A stretch of 64,000 nucleotides of DNA from Planomonospora parontospora (lineage in GTDB: Bacteria > Actinomycetota > Actinomycetes > Streptosporangiales > Streptosporangiaceae), in NCBI GenBank assembly GCA_014647935.1, contig BMQD01000006.1:307469-371468 (forward strand), given 5' to 3'. A program made the position numbers and the translations under genes. The first letter of the stretch is position 1; each line of letters opens with the position of its first letter. This document shows, in pieces, positions 40,405 through 48,213 of the stretch. Below the pieces are notes generated by a model. The model was not told the origin of the DNA, ran no database searches, and saw only the letters and a list, made by a program, of their open reading frames with translations.

Positions 40405-41175
40405 ATGAGAATCCGTATGATCGCCGCCCTGACCGGCGCGGCCGGTCTGCTCCTGACGGGTACGGCGCACGCCTACCCCGTCAAGGACGAGACACTGACG
40501 CAGAACGCCCTGTACGGCGCCGGTGCGCTCGCCGAGACGGAATGCGCCGAGAAATCCGTCGAGGACGGCGATCCCGCTTCGGCCAAGAAGTATCTGACCG
40601 GGGTGCTGAACTGTCTGAACGCCTCGTGGAAGACGCATCTCGAAGCGGCGGGCCTGCAGTTCACCAAGCCCGTCGTCAAGTTCTACACCAAGGCCCCCGC
40701 CCGGTTCTGCGGTCACAAGTTCGGCGACTCGGAAGCGTGGCACTGCCCTCAGTCGAGAACGATCGCCATCCGTCTCCACAAGAACCTGCTCCAGGACACG
40801 GGCGACCTTTACCTGCTCCACCTCATGAGCCAGATGTACGCCTACCACGTGCAGGAGCTCGTCGGAATCGGCGAGGCCTACCGGGCCGCTCCCTACAAGC
40901 ACACCTCCGAGCTGAACGAACAGCACCGTCGGCACTCTCTGCAGATGGACTGCCTGGCGGGCGTGTTCATCAAGAGCGTGTGGTCCTCGCTGGAACGGCC
41001 GGTCTCCAACTGGAACCACCTGATGGGCATGGTGAAGGACACCGGCGACGTGAAGGGGAAGGCCCGCGTCTACGGCAAGGGCGCCAGCCGCGTCCACTGG
41101 TCCAAGCAGGGTTACGCCACCGGCGACCCCGCCTCCTGCAACACCTGGGCCGCCTCTCCGGCCAAGGTGAGCTAG
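40405..41175 (+). CDS. Secreted YpfJ-like protein with degenerate metallopeptidase motif
   Basis: This 256-aa protein starts with a Sec signal ending at GTAHA. The body matches the neutral zinc metallopeptidase family (PF04228): NCLNASWKTHLEAAGLQF, ARFCGHKFGDSEAWHCP, then LHLMSQMYAYHVQELVG and LQMDCLAGVFIKSVW. Intact members have AHEYGHHVQ; here the aligned sequence is SQMYAYHVQ, so His and Glu of HEXXH are lost. ELQADCLAG is reduced to LQMDCLAG. The four cysteines are kept. The protein is probably a catalytically dead, folded pseudo-peptidase. It lies on the same strand as the active M48 gene, 110 bp downstream of its terminator. Confidence 0.85.
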   Translation: MRIRMIAALTGAAGLLLTGTAHAYPVKDETLTQNALYGAGALAETECAEKSVEDGDPASAKKYLTGVLNCLNASWKTHLEAAGLQFTKPVVKFYTKAPARFCGHKFGDSEAWHCPQSRTIAIRLHKNLLQDTGDLYLLHLMSQMYAYHVQELVGIGEAYRAAPYKHTSELNEQHRRHSLQMDCLAGVFIKSVWSSLERPVSNWNHLMGMVKDTGDVKGKARVYGKGASRVHWSKQGYATGDPASCNTWAASPAKVS

Positions 41176-41188
41176 GACAGTCCGGCCG

Positions 41189-41215
41189 GGACCGGTGCTC
41201 AACGGAGACCGGTCC
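41189..41215. terminator. Hairpin between the pseudo-peptidase and the kinase gene
   Basis: An 8-bp self-complementary stem (GGACCGGT with ACCGGTCC) and an 11-nt loop abut the stop of the convergent kinase gene and lie 14 bp from the pseudo-peptidase stop. Confidence 0.65.
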
Positions 41216-42919
41216 TCAGAGCACCAGCGCGACCACACGCACGGCCGCCGTGCACACGGCGGCGAAACCGCCCAGCACGACCATCGCGCGCAGGCCCTCC
41301 CTGCGGAGTTCCGGCAGCCGGGAACCGGCCCGTTCCACCTCCCGGCCGGTGATCCATCCGCAGACCACGCCGAACACGACACCGGCGACGGCGACGGGGA
41401 CCGGGGCGGGTTGCAGCCACCATTCCGGGGGCAGCGACCCGCCCATGGCCAGCCACAGGGTGAGCCCGGCCAGCCCCGCCGCGGGGGCGCCCGGCCAGAC
41501 CGCGGCGGTCAGCAGCGACCCGGTGAGGGCCAGCGGGAAGCCGAGCACCCGCAGGGCCCTCCGGAGCCCGGCCGACCTGTGCCTCCTGACCAGCCAGTGC
41601 CCCGTCCAGACGGCGCGGGTCAGGACGACGAACACGGCGGTGACCGCGAAGGTGGCCGGCGGCCAGATCACCGAGGTCACGACGCAGGGGACCGCCAGCA
41701 CCGCGAGGACGATCAGGGTCAGGTTCCCCGCGGGCAGCGGCCCCGCCGGAGAGCCCGCCACGGCCTCCGCCGCCACCGGAGAGCCGTCCGCCTGCCGTCC
41801 TCTGCCCGTCCCGGGAGCCGCCCGTTCCGCCACCGGGAGCCGGCGGCCCGCCTTCGCGTTCTCCCCCGTGGCCGAGCGCGCGCCGCGCGGCGCCCCGCCG
41901 TTCCTCAGCGCGGTCCTCATCCGGGACTCGGACCCCGCCGGAGCGGAACCGGCCCGCTCCGAGCCCGCCCGTTCCGGCCCCGCCTTCTCCTGGCCGCTCC
42001 GCTGCGCCCCCGGCTGCCGCCTGCTCTCCCGGCCAGGGCCGATCGCCCGCGCGGACGGCTCCGGAGCCCCCGCGGACGCGGGATCCGTGAAGGAGGCACG
42101 TGCCAGCCGGGACAGCCTGGCCGCGAGGAGGGCCGCCGTGGGCCGCTTGGCGGCCTCCCGGTGCAGGGCCGCGCGGATCAGCGGGAGAAGGGCCGCGGGA
42201 ACACCGGCCAGGTCCGCCTGCCCGTTGAGGATGGCGTACATCTGCGCCTCGACCGTGCCCCGGCCGAAGGTGGGACGGCCGGTCGCGGCGAAGGCGACCG
42301 TCGCCGCCCAGGCGTGGACGTCGGCCGGCTCCCCGACCGGCTCGTCGGCGAACAGCTCGGGAGCGGCGTAGCCCGGAGTGCCGAGGAAGGTGCCGGTCAT
42401 GGTGAGCCGGGTGGCGTCCAGCACCTGGGCGATGCCGAAGTCGATGAGCACCGGCTCGCCCGAAGCACTGAGCAGGACGTTGGCCGGCTTGAGGTCGCGG
42501 TGGACGACCCCCGCCGCGTGGATGATCGCCAGCGCCGTGGCCAAGCCGTGCGCCAGGCCGATCAGGTCGGCGCCCTCCAAAGGGCCGTCGCGCCGTACCC
42601 GGTCCAGCAGGGTGTCGCCCTCGATGTACTCCATGACCAGGTAGGGCCGGTCGCCCTCCAGGTCGGCGTCGAGCACCCGGGCGACGTAGGGGCTCTCCAC
42701 CCGCCGGAGCGCGCGGACCTCACGCTCCAGGCGTATGCCGGCCTCCGAGTCGGCGTCCACCGTGTCATGGAGCATCTTGAGTGCGGCCTTCTCCCCACGC
42801 CGGGCCGTGGCGAGGTAGACCTCGCCCATGCCGCCCCTGCCGAGGCGATCCACCAGCGTGTACGGGCCGACGCGCCCGAGCCTGCCCACCCGCCCTCCAC
42901 CCATAGGAGACCACACCAT
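41216..42919 (-). CDS. Ser/Thr protein kinase (PknB type) with C-terminal membrane domain
   Basis: The 567-aa protein has a Hanks-type kinase domain at residues 17-275. It shows GRGGMGEVYLA (P-loop), AALKMLH (catalytic Lys), HRDLKPANVLL (catalytic loop near residue 140), DFGIAQVL and GTPGYAAPEL. A long Ala/Pro/Arg-rich cytoplasmic linker follows, then about five hydrophobic helices (AVAVLAV and other Leu/Val-rich blocks) that anchor it. This differs from PknB itself, whose single helix leads to PASTA domains; none are visible here. Substrates are unknown. The start is uncertain between 42919 and 42904. It converges with the pseudo-peptidase and follows a small membrane-protein gene. Confidence 0.9.
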   Translation of the reverse strand: MVWSPMGGGRVGRLGRVGPYTLVDRLGRGGMGEVYLATARRGEKAALKMLHDTVDADSEAGIRLEREVRALRRVESPYVARVLDADLEGDRPYLVMEYIEGDTLLDRVRRDGPLEGADLIGLAHGLATALAIIHAAGVVHRDLKPANVLLSASGEPVLIDFGIAQVLDATRLTMTGTFLGTPGYAAPELFADEPVGEPADVHAWAATVAFAATGRPTFGRGTVEAQMYAILNGQADLAGVPAALLPLIRAALHREAAKRPTAALLAARLSRLARASFTDPASAGAPEPSARAIGPGRESRRQPGAQRSGQEKAGPERAGSERAGSAPAGSESRMRTALRNGGAPRGARSATGENAKAGRRLPVAERAAPGTGRGRQADGSPVAAEAVAGSPAGPLPAGNLTLIVLAVLAVPCVVTSVIWPPATFAVTAVFVVLTRAVWTGHWLVRRHRSAGLRRALRVLGFPLALTGSLLTAAVWPGAPAAGLAGLTLWLAMGGSLPPEWWLQPAPVPVAVAGVVFGVVCGWITGREVERAGSRLPELRREGLRAMVVLGGFAAVCTAAVRVVALVL

Positions 42920-43005
42920 AGCGGGCGGGTACGACGAATCTCCGGCGACTCGCCGGAGCCGGAAGGATCAGCGTGCAGGGAGACCACGGCGGAGGAGAAG
43001 ACGGC

Positions 43006-43266
43006 TCACGACCGGCCGGCGTACTCGCGCCGGTCCGCGGATCCGTGCCGCTCGGCGGACTCCCACCGGTCGTCGTGCTCCCCGCCGTCCCCGTCCCCCC
43101 GGTCGGGGACGAGCAGGCTCTCCAGCTCGGCCACCGGCCCGGCCGACAGGTCCAGACGGCCCTTCCGCCGCCAGTTCACGTGTCCCCGGCTCTCCAGGAA
43201 CAGCATCAGACGATCGACGCCGAACAGCACGACGCCCACGAAGAGAATCCCGATCACGGTCTGCAT
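43006..43266 (-). CDS. Small membrane protein with acidic tail (86 aa)
   Basis: The protein begins MQTVIGILFVGVVLFGVDRL, a single transmembrane helix, then LESRGHVNWRRKGRLDLSAG and a Glu/Asp/Arg-rich tail. It resembles the DUF6191-type small actinobacterial membrane proteins, though I am not certain of that name. A GTG 6 codons upstream (43284) is an alternative start. The gene sits between proA and the kinase gene on the same strand. The stretches 42920-43005 and 43267-43399 hold no other gene. Confidence 0.6.
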   Translation of the reverse strand: MQTVIGILFVGVVLFGVDRLMLFLESRGHVNWRRKGRLDLSAGPVAELESLLVPDRGDGDGGEHDDRWESAERHGSADRREYAGRS

Positions 43267-43399
43267 GGAGGCCAATCCAACCACCCATGCCCACTGCGGA
43301 GCGCGGCGACACGTTCACACACCGCGACTTTCAGCGCCCTTCACCAGACCGTGAAGGAACCCGCGGAGCCCGGCCCCGGGCCCCGCGGTCCGTCCGCCC

Positions 43400-44731
43400 C
43401 TACCTCGACTCGCCCGGGCAGGAGGCGATGACCGTGCCCGAAGACGTGCGCAGGTGGCCCTCCCCGGTGTAGACCCACTTGGTGGAGGTCAGCTCCGGCA
43501 GCCCCATCGGGCCGCGGGCGTGCAGCTTCTGGGTGGAGATGCCGATCTCCGCGCCGAAGCCGAACTCGCCGCCGTCGGTGAACCGGGTCGAGGCGTTGAC
43601 CGCCACGGCCGCGGAGTCGACGAGGGCGACGAACCTGCGGGAGGCGGTGACCGAGCGGGTGACGATCGCCTCGGTGTGGGCGGAGCCGTACTTCCTGATG
43701 TGCGCGACCGCGTCCTCCAGCGAGTCGACCACGGCGGCGGCGATGTCCAGCGAGAGGTACTCCGCGCGGAAGTCCTCCTCACCGGCCGGGACCACGGCGT
43801 CGCCGTACGCGGCGATCCGCTCGTCGCCGTGGACCGTGACCCCGGCCCCGGCCAGCGCCGCCAGGGCGCGCGGCACGAAGGCGTCGGCGACGGCGGCGTG
43901 CACGAGGAACGTCTCGGCGGCGTTGCAGACCGAGGGCCGCTGCGCCTTGGCGTTGAGCAGGATCTCGACCGCCAGGTCGAGGTCGGCGTCGGCGTCGACG
44001 TAGACGTGGCAGTTGCCGGTGCCGGTCTCGATGACCGGGACCGTGGACTCCTGCACCACCGATTCGATCAGCGAGGCGCCGCCGCGCGGGATCAGCACGT
44101 CGACCAGCCCGCGGGCCTTCATCAGCGCCTTGACCGAGTCGCGGGTCACTCCGGGCACCAGCTGTACGGCTCCCGCCGGGACCTCCGTGCCCGCCAGCGC
44201 CTCCTGCATGACCCGCACGAGCACCGTGTTGGACTCGTACGCACTGGAGGAGCCGCGCAGCAGGGTGGCGTTCCCGCTCTTGAGGCAGAGCGCGGCCGCG
44301 TCGACCGTGACGTTGGGACGGCCCTCGTAGATGATGCCGACCACGCCGAGCGGCACCCGGAGCTGGCGCAGCTCCAGCCCGTTGGGCAGCGTGCTCCCCC
44401 GGACGACCTCGCCCACCGGGTCGGGCAGGTCGGCGACCTGCCGCACGGCGTCGGCGACGGCCTCGATCCGGGCGGCGTCCAGGCTGAGCCGGTCGACCAT
44501 GTACTCGGAGGTGCCGTTCTCGCGGGCGCGGGCCACGTCGATCGCGTTGGCCTCGATGATCTCGGCGGAGCGGGCCACCAGGGCGTCGGCGATCGCCCGC
44601 AGCGCCGTGTCCTTAGGCGCCCGCGGCAGCGGGGCCAGCTCGGTGGCGGCCTCCTTCGCCGCCAGGGCCACCTTCAGGAAATCTTCGGAGACCTCGGAAG
44701 CGGTCGTGAGGTCTCCCGACGACGCAGACAT
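43400..44731 (-). CDS. proA: Gamma-glutamyl phosphate reductase
   Basis: This 443-aa protein has the family stretches [40 protein letters not shown] and the catalytic Cys in [11 protein letters not shown]. It ends with [20 protein letters not shown] and [12 protein letters not shown]. It reduces gamma-glutamyl phosphate with NADPH to glutamate semialdehyde, step 2 of proline synthesis. The ATG at 44731 has GGAG 6 bp upstream. It lies 17 bp after proB on the same strand, so the two are one unit downstream of obgE. Confidence 0.97.
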   Translation of the reverse strand: MSASSGDLTTASEVSEDFLKVALAAKEAATELAPLPRAPKDTALRAIADALVARSAEIIEANAIDVARARENGTSEYMVDRLSLDAARIEAVADAVRQVADLPDPVGEVVRGSTLPNGLELRQLRVPLGVVGIIYEGRPNVTVDAAALCLKSGNATLLRGSSSAYESNTVLVRVMQEALAGTEVPAGAVQLVPGVTRDSVKALMKARGLVDVLIPRGGASLIESVVQESTVPVIETGTGNCHVYVDADADLDLAVEILLNAKAQRPSVCNAAETFLVHAAVADAFVPRALAALAGAGVTVHGDERIAAYGDAVVPAGEEDFRAEYLSLDIAAAVVDSLEDAVAHIRKYGSAHTEAIVTRSVTASRRFVALVDSAAVAVNASTRFTDGGEFGFGAEIGISTQKLHARGPMGLPELTSTKWVYTGEGHLRTSSGTVIASCPGESR

Positions 44732-44748
44732 GTCGCACTCCATGGGAA

Positions 44749-45873
44749 CTAGTGGGTGGGCTCCAGTATGACGATGTCGTCACGGTGGATCAGTTCGCGT
44801 TCATATTCCGGACCGAGGCTGCTCGCCAGCTCCCGGGTGGACCGGCCGAGCAGGTCCGGGATCTCCGCGGCGTCGAAGTTGACCAGGCCCCGGGCGACGA
44901 CCCCGCCGAGCGGCCCGCACAGGTCCACCGGGTCGCCCGCCGCGAAGTCGCCTTCGACCCCGGTGACCCCGGCGGGCAGCAGCGACTTGCGGCGGCCGAC
45001 GACCGCCTCGACCGCTCCCGGGTCCAGGTGGAGGCGGCCGCGGCCGGTGGCGGCGTGGGCCAGCCAGAGCAGCCGCGTGCCCGGGTGGCGCCCGGCCGGG
45101 TGGAAGTAGGTGCCGATGTCGGCCCCGGCGAGAGCCTGCGCGGCGTGCGCGGCGGCGGTGAGCACCACGGGCACGCCGGCGCCGGTGGCGATCCTGGCCG
45201 CCTGCACCTTGGTGACCATCCCGCCCGTGCCGACCGCGCCGCCCCCGCCGAGCTCGACCCCGTCCAGGTCCTCGGGGCCGCGCACGTCGGTCAGCCGGCG
45301 CGAGCCCGCCCTGCGGGGGTCGCCGTCGTAGAGGGCGTCCACGTCCGAGAGCAGCACCAGCGCGTCGGCACGGGTCAGATGGGCCACCAGCGCGGCGAGC
45401 CGGTCGTTGTCGCCGAAGCGGATCTCGTCGGTGGCGACGGTGTCGTTCTCGTTGACGATCGGGACGATGTCCAGCTCCAGCAGGCGGCCGAGCGTGCGCT
45501 GGGCGTTGACGTGGTGCGCACGGCGCATCATGTCGTCGGCCGTCAGCAGCACCTGGCCGACGCGCAGGCCGTACCGGGCGAAGGACGAGGTGTAGCGGGC
45601 CACCAGCACGCCCTGGCCGACCGAGGCGGCCGCCTGCTGGGTGGCCAGGTCGCGGGGGCGCGCGGCCAGGCCCAGCGGGCCGAGCCCGGCCGCGATGGCT
45701 CCGGAGGAGACCAGCACGATCTGGGTGCCGGTCCTCCGCCGGGCGGCGAGCACGTCGACCAGGGCGTCCACCCGGTCGACGTCGATCATGCCCTGCGGCG
45801 TGGTGAGCGAGGACGAACCCACTTTCACGACGAGACGTGCTGCCGTGCGGATCCGATCGCGCGCAGGGGTCAC
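44749..45873 (-). CDS. proB: Glutamate 5-kinase with PUA domain
   Basis: The 374-aa protein has an amino-acid-kinase domain ([11 protein letters not shown] at the N-terminus, then [11 protein letters not shown] and [10 protein letters not shown]-like [20 protein letters not shown]), and a C-terminal PUA domain around [19 protein letters not shown]. It phosphorylates glutamate in the first, feedback-inhibited step of proline synthesis. GTG at 45873 has AAGAAAGG upstream. It is preceded by obgE with a 43-bp gap and followed closely by proA. Confidence 0.97.
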   Translation of the reverse strand: MTPARDRIRTAARLVVKVGSSSLTTPQGMIDVDRVDALVDVLAARRRTGTQIVLVSSGAIAAGLGPLGLAARPRDLATQQAAASVGQGVLVARYTSSFARYGLRVGQVLLTADDMMRRAHHVNAQRTLGRLLELDIVPIVNENDTVATDEIRFGDNDRLAALVAHLTRADALVLLSDVDALYDGDPRRAGSRRLTDVRGPEDLDGVELGGGGAVGTGGMVTKVQAARIATGAGVPVVLTAAAHAAQALAGADIGTYFHPAGRHPGTRLLWLAHAATGRGRLHLDPGAVEAVVGRRKSLLPAGVTGVEGDFAAGDPVDLCGPLGGVVARGLVNFDAAEIPDLLGRSTRELASSLGPEYERELIHRDDIVILEPTH

Positions 45874-45916
45874 GACGCGTGCCTTTCTTCTGGAGCAGGT
45901 GAGAGGAGGGGAGCGG

Positions 45917-47269
45917 TCAGCCGAGCCGGTTGTCGGTGCCGCGCGGGCCCTGGTGCACCGCCTCGGCGTTGAGGGTGGGCTGCCAGTCGAAGATGTAGCC
46001 GTTCTCCATGGAGCCGATGACGACCTCGGCGCCGGCCTTGGCGCCGGCCTTGAGCAGCTCCTCCTCGACGCCGAGCCGTTCGAGCCGGTCGGCGAGGTAG
46101 CCGACGGCCTCGTCGTTGGTGAAGTCCGTCTGGCGGATCCACCGCTCCGGCTTGACCCCGGTGACCTGGAAGGTGTTCTCGTCGACCCGGCGCACGGCGA
46201 ACCCGGCGTCGCCGAGCTGCCTGGGCTTGATGACCAGGCGGGTCGGCTCGGTCACCGGGACGGCCGCGCGGGCGGCGGCGACCATCTCGCCCATGGCGAA
46301 GGTCAGCTCGCGCAGTCCCTCGTGGGTGGCCGCGGAGATCGAGAAGACCCGCATGCCGCGCTCCTCCAGCATCGGCCGGACGATGTCGACCAGCTCGCGC
46401 GCGTCGGGCACGTCGGTCTTGTTGAGCACGGCCAGGCGCGGGCGGTCCTCCAGCTTGCCGTACGCGGCCAGCTCGGCCTCGATCGCCTCGTAGTCGCTGA
46501 TCGGGTCCCGGCCCGGCTCCATGGTCGCGCAGTCGATCACGTGCACGAGCGTGCTGCACCGCTCGACGTGGCGCAGGAACTCGTGGCCGAGGCCCTTGCC
46601 CTCGGAGGCCCCGGGGATCAGCCCCGGCACGTCGGCGACGGTGAAGACCGTGTCTCCGGCGGTGACCACGCCGAGGTTGGGCACCAGGGTGGTGAACGGG
46701 TAGTCGGCGATCTTCGGCCGGGCCGCGCTCAGCGCCGCGATGAGGGAGGACTTGCCCGCGCTGGGGAAGCCGACCAGCGCCACGTCCGCGACGCTCTTCA
46801 TCTCCAGCATCACGTCGAGCTCGTCGCCGGGCTCGCCGAGCAGCGCGAAGCCGGGGGCCTTGCGCTTGGCGGAGGCCAGCGCCGCGTTGCCCAGGCCGCC
46901 GTGGCCGCCCTCGGCGACGACGTAGCGGGTGCCCGCGCCGACCAGGTCGACGATCACCTCGCCGGTGGCGGCGTTCTTCACCACGGTCCCGTCCGGGACC
47001 GGCAGGACGACGTCGGCCCCGTTGGCGCCGTCGCGGTTGGAGCCCGATCCCTGCTTGCCGTTGTCGGCCTTGCGGTGCGGGCGGCGGTGGTAGTCCAGCA
47101 GGGTGGCGGTGTTCGCGTCCACCTCCAGGATCACGTCGCCGCCACGGCCTCCGTTGCCCCCGTCGGGGCCGCCCAGCGGCTTGAACTTCTCCCGATGCAC
47201 AGAGGCGCAGCCATGTCCCCCGTCACCGGCCTTGATGTGCAGGACCACCTGGTCCACAAAGTCCGGCAT
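45917..47269 (-). CDS. obgE: GTPase Obg
   Basis: This 450-aa protein has the glycine-rich Obg domain ([30 protein letters not shown]). The G domain has the P-loop [10 protein letters not shown] near residue 170, [14 protein letters not shown] and [13 protein letters not shown]-terminal OCT domain follows, [20 protein letters not shown]. Obg joins ribosome assembly to the stringent response and, in streptomycetes, to sporulation. GGAGAG is placed 6 bp before the ATG at 47269. It follows rpmA, separated by a hairpin at 47333-47365, and precedes proB. Confidence 0.97.
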   Translation of the reverse strand: MPDFVDQVVLHIKAGDGGHGCASVHREKFKPLGGPDGGNGGRGGDVILEVDANTATLLDYHRRPHRKADNGKQGSGSNRDGANGADVVLPVPDGTVVKNAATGEVIVDLVGAGTRYVVAEGGHGGLGNAALASAKRKAPGFALLGEPGDELDVMLEMKSVADVALVGFPSAGKSSLIAALSAARPKIADYPFTTLVPNLGVVTAGDTVFTVADVPGLIPGASEGKGLGHEFLRHVERCSTLVHVIDCATMEPGRDPISDYEAIEAELAAYGKLEDRPRLAVLNKTDVPDARELVDIVRPMLEERGMRVFSISAATHEGLRELTFAMGEMVAAARAAVPVTEPTRLVIKPRQLGDAGFAVRRVDENTFQVTGVKPERWIRQTDFTNDEAVGYLADRLERLGVEEELLKAGAKAGAEVVIGSMENGYIFDWQPTLNAEAVHQGPRGTDNRLG

Positions 47270-47332
47270 GTCTGCTCTCCTACCCCCATCTTCGGGACCC
47301 GCTGTCGGGGACGCCCCGTCTCGCAACACGAA

Positions 47333-47365
47333 CAGGGGTGGACCGCTGGACGCGATCCACCCCTG
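47333..47365 (-). terminator. Hairpin between rpmA and obgE
   Basis: A 10-bp perfect stem (CAGGGGTGGA with TCCACCCCTG) and a 13-nt loop lie 23 bp after the rpmA stop. It may be a leaky terminator that lowers obgE expression relative to the two ribosomal protein genes. Confidence 0.75.
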
Positions 47366-47388
47366 CCCTAACGTCTGTCGGTGCGGAT

Positions 47389-47646
47389 CTACTCCGCGAC
47401 CGGGACGATGTTCACCGCGCGGCGACCGCGCTTGAAGCCGAACTGCACGTGGCCCGCGGCCAGCGCGAACAGCGTGTCGTCGCCACCGCGGCCGACGTTG
47501 TCGCCCGGGTGGAAGTGGGTGCCACGCTGGCGGACGATGATCTCACCGGCGTTGACCAGCTGGCCGCCGAAGCGCTTCACACCGAGCCGCTGGGCGTTCG
47601 AGTCACGGCCGTTCCGAGTGGACGACGCGCCCTTCTTGTGTGCCAT
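47389..47646 (-). CDS. rpmA: 50S ribosomal protein L27
   Basis: The 85-aa protein begins [20 protein letters not shown] and keeps [20 protein letters not shown], the bL27 core. It has no N-terminal pre-sequence of the Firmicutes type. L27 reaches into the peptidyl-transferase centre. It lies 19 bp after rplU on the same strand and is translated from its own ATG. Codon choice is compact and GC-rich as expected for a highly expressed gene. Confidence 0.98.
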   Translation of the reverse strand: MAHKKGASSTRNGRDSNAQRLGVKRFGGQLVNAGEIIVRQRGTHFHPGDNVGRGGDDTLFALAAGHVQFGFKRGRRAVNIVPVAE

Positions 47647-47665
47647 CTCGCAAAACTCCCGAAAC

Positions 47666-47968
47666 TCAGGCCTGGTCGATGCCAGTGATCTTCACCTGGG
47701 TGTACCGCTGACGGTGACCCTGGCGCTTCTTGTAACCGGTCTTGTTCTTGTACTTCAGAATCCGGATCTTCGGACCCTTGGTCTCGCCGAGGATCTCGGC
47801 GGCGACCGTGAACCTGCCCGCCTCGGTGGTCACGTCGCCGTCGTTGACGACGAGCACCGTCGGCAGCGTAACCGTGGAACCGACCTCGCCGGCGACCTTG
47901 TCCACCTCGAGGACGTCACCGACGGAGACCTTCTGCTGCCTGCCGCCGCAACGAACGATCGCGTACAC
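47666..47968 (-). CDS. rplU: 50S ribosomal protein L21
   Basis: The 100-aa protein shows [20 protein letters not shown] at the start and [12 protein letters not shown] at the end, the bL21 pattern. The start codon is GTG at 47968. Its leader (47969-48213) is the gap after rne and contains the hairpins described there. It opens the rplU-rpmA-obgE-proB-proA unit. I could not identify the -10/-35 or a specific ribosomal-protein leader structure. Confidence 0.98.
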   Translation of the reverse strand: MYAIVRCGGRQQKVSVGDVLEVDKVAGEVGSTVTLPTVLVVNDGDVTTEAGRFTVAAEILGETKGPKIRILKYKNKTGYKKRQGHRQRYTQVKITGIDQA

Positions 47969-48095
47969 CGCGGAACCCTTCTTCTGCCTACTTGCTCGCT
48001 GGATGCTGCGCCCCGCATCCGGCTGTGGTCACCGAAATTGGACCGACGAACCGGGTAGGCGCGCGAACAGGGCGCGCCACTAGCGCACCGATTCA

Positions 48096-48208
48096 CCAGG
48101 GTACCGGACTGCGGTGCCCTGGTCGAACCGGGCGGAACGTCGGGTTGCCGGCGCGGCATGGCGCGCCGGCGGTCACCGGACCGATGGGTCCCCCGCCCTG
48201 GGGCGGGC
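48096..48208 (-). terminator. Series of three hairpins between rne and rplU
   Basis: On the minus strand after the rne stop there are three hairpins: a 6-bp CCCGCC/GGCGGG stem (about 48191-48207), a 9-bp GCCGGCGCG stem at 48147-48170, and a long CCAGGG stem at 48096-48122 with one mismatch. The first two probably end rne transcription. The third could be an rplU leader element. Confidence 0.55.
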
Positions 48209-48213
48209 TGGAC

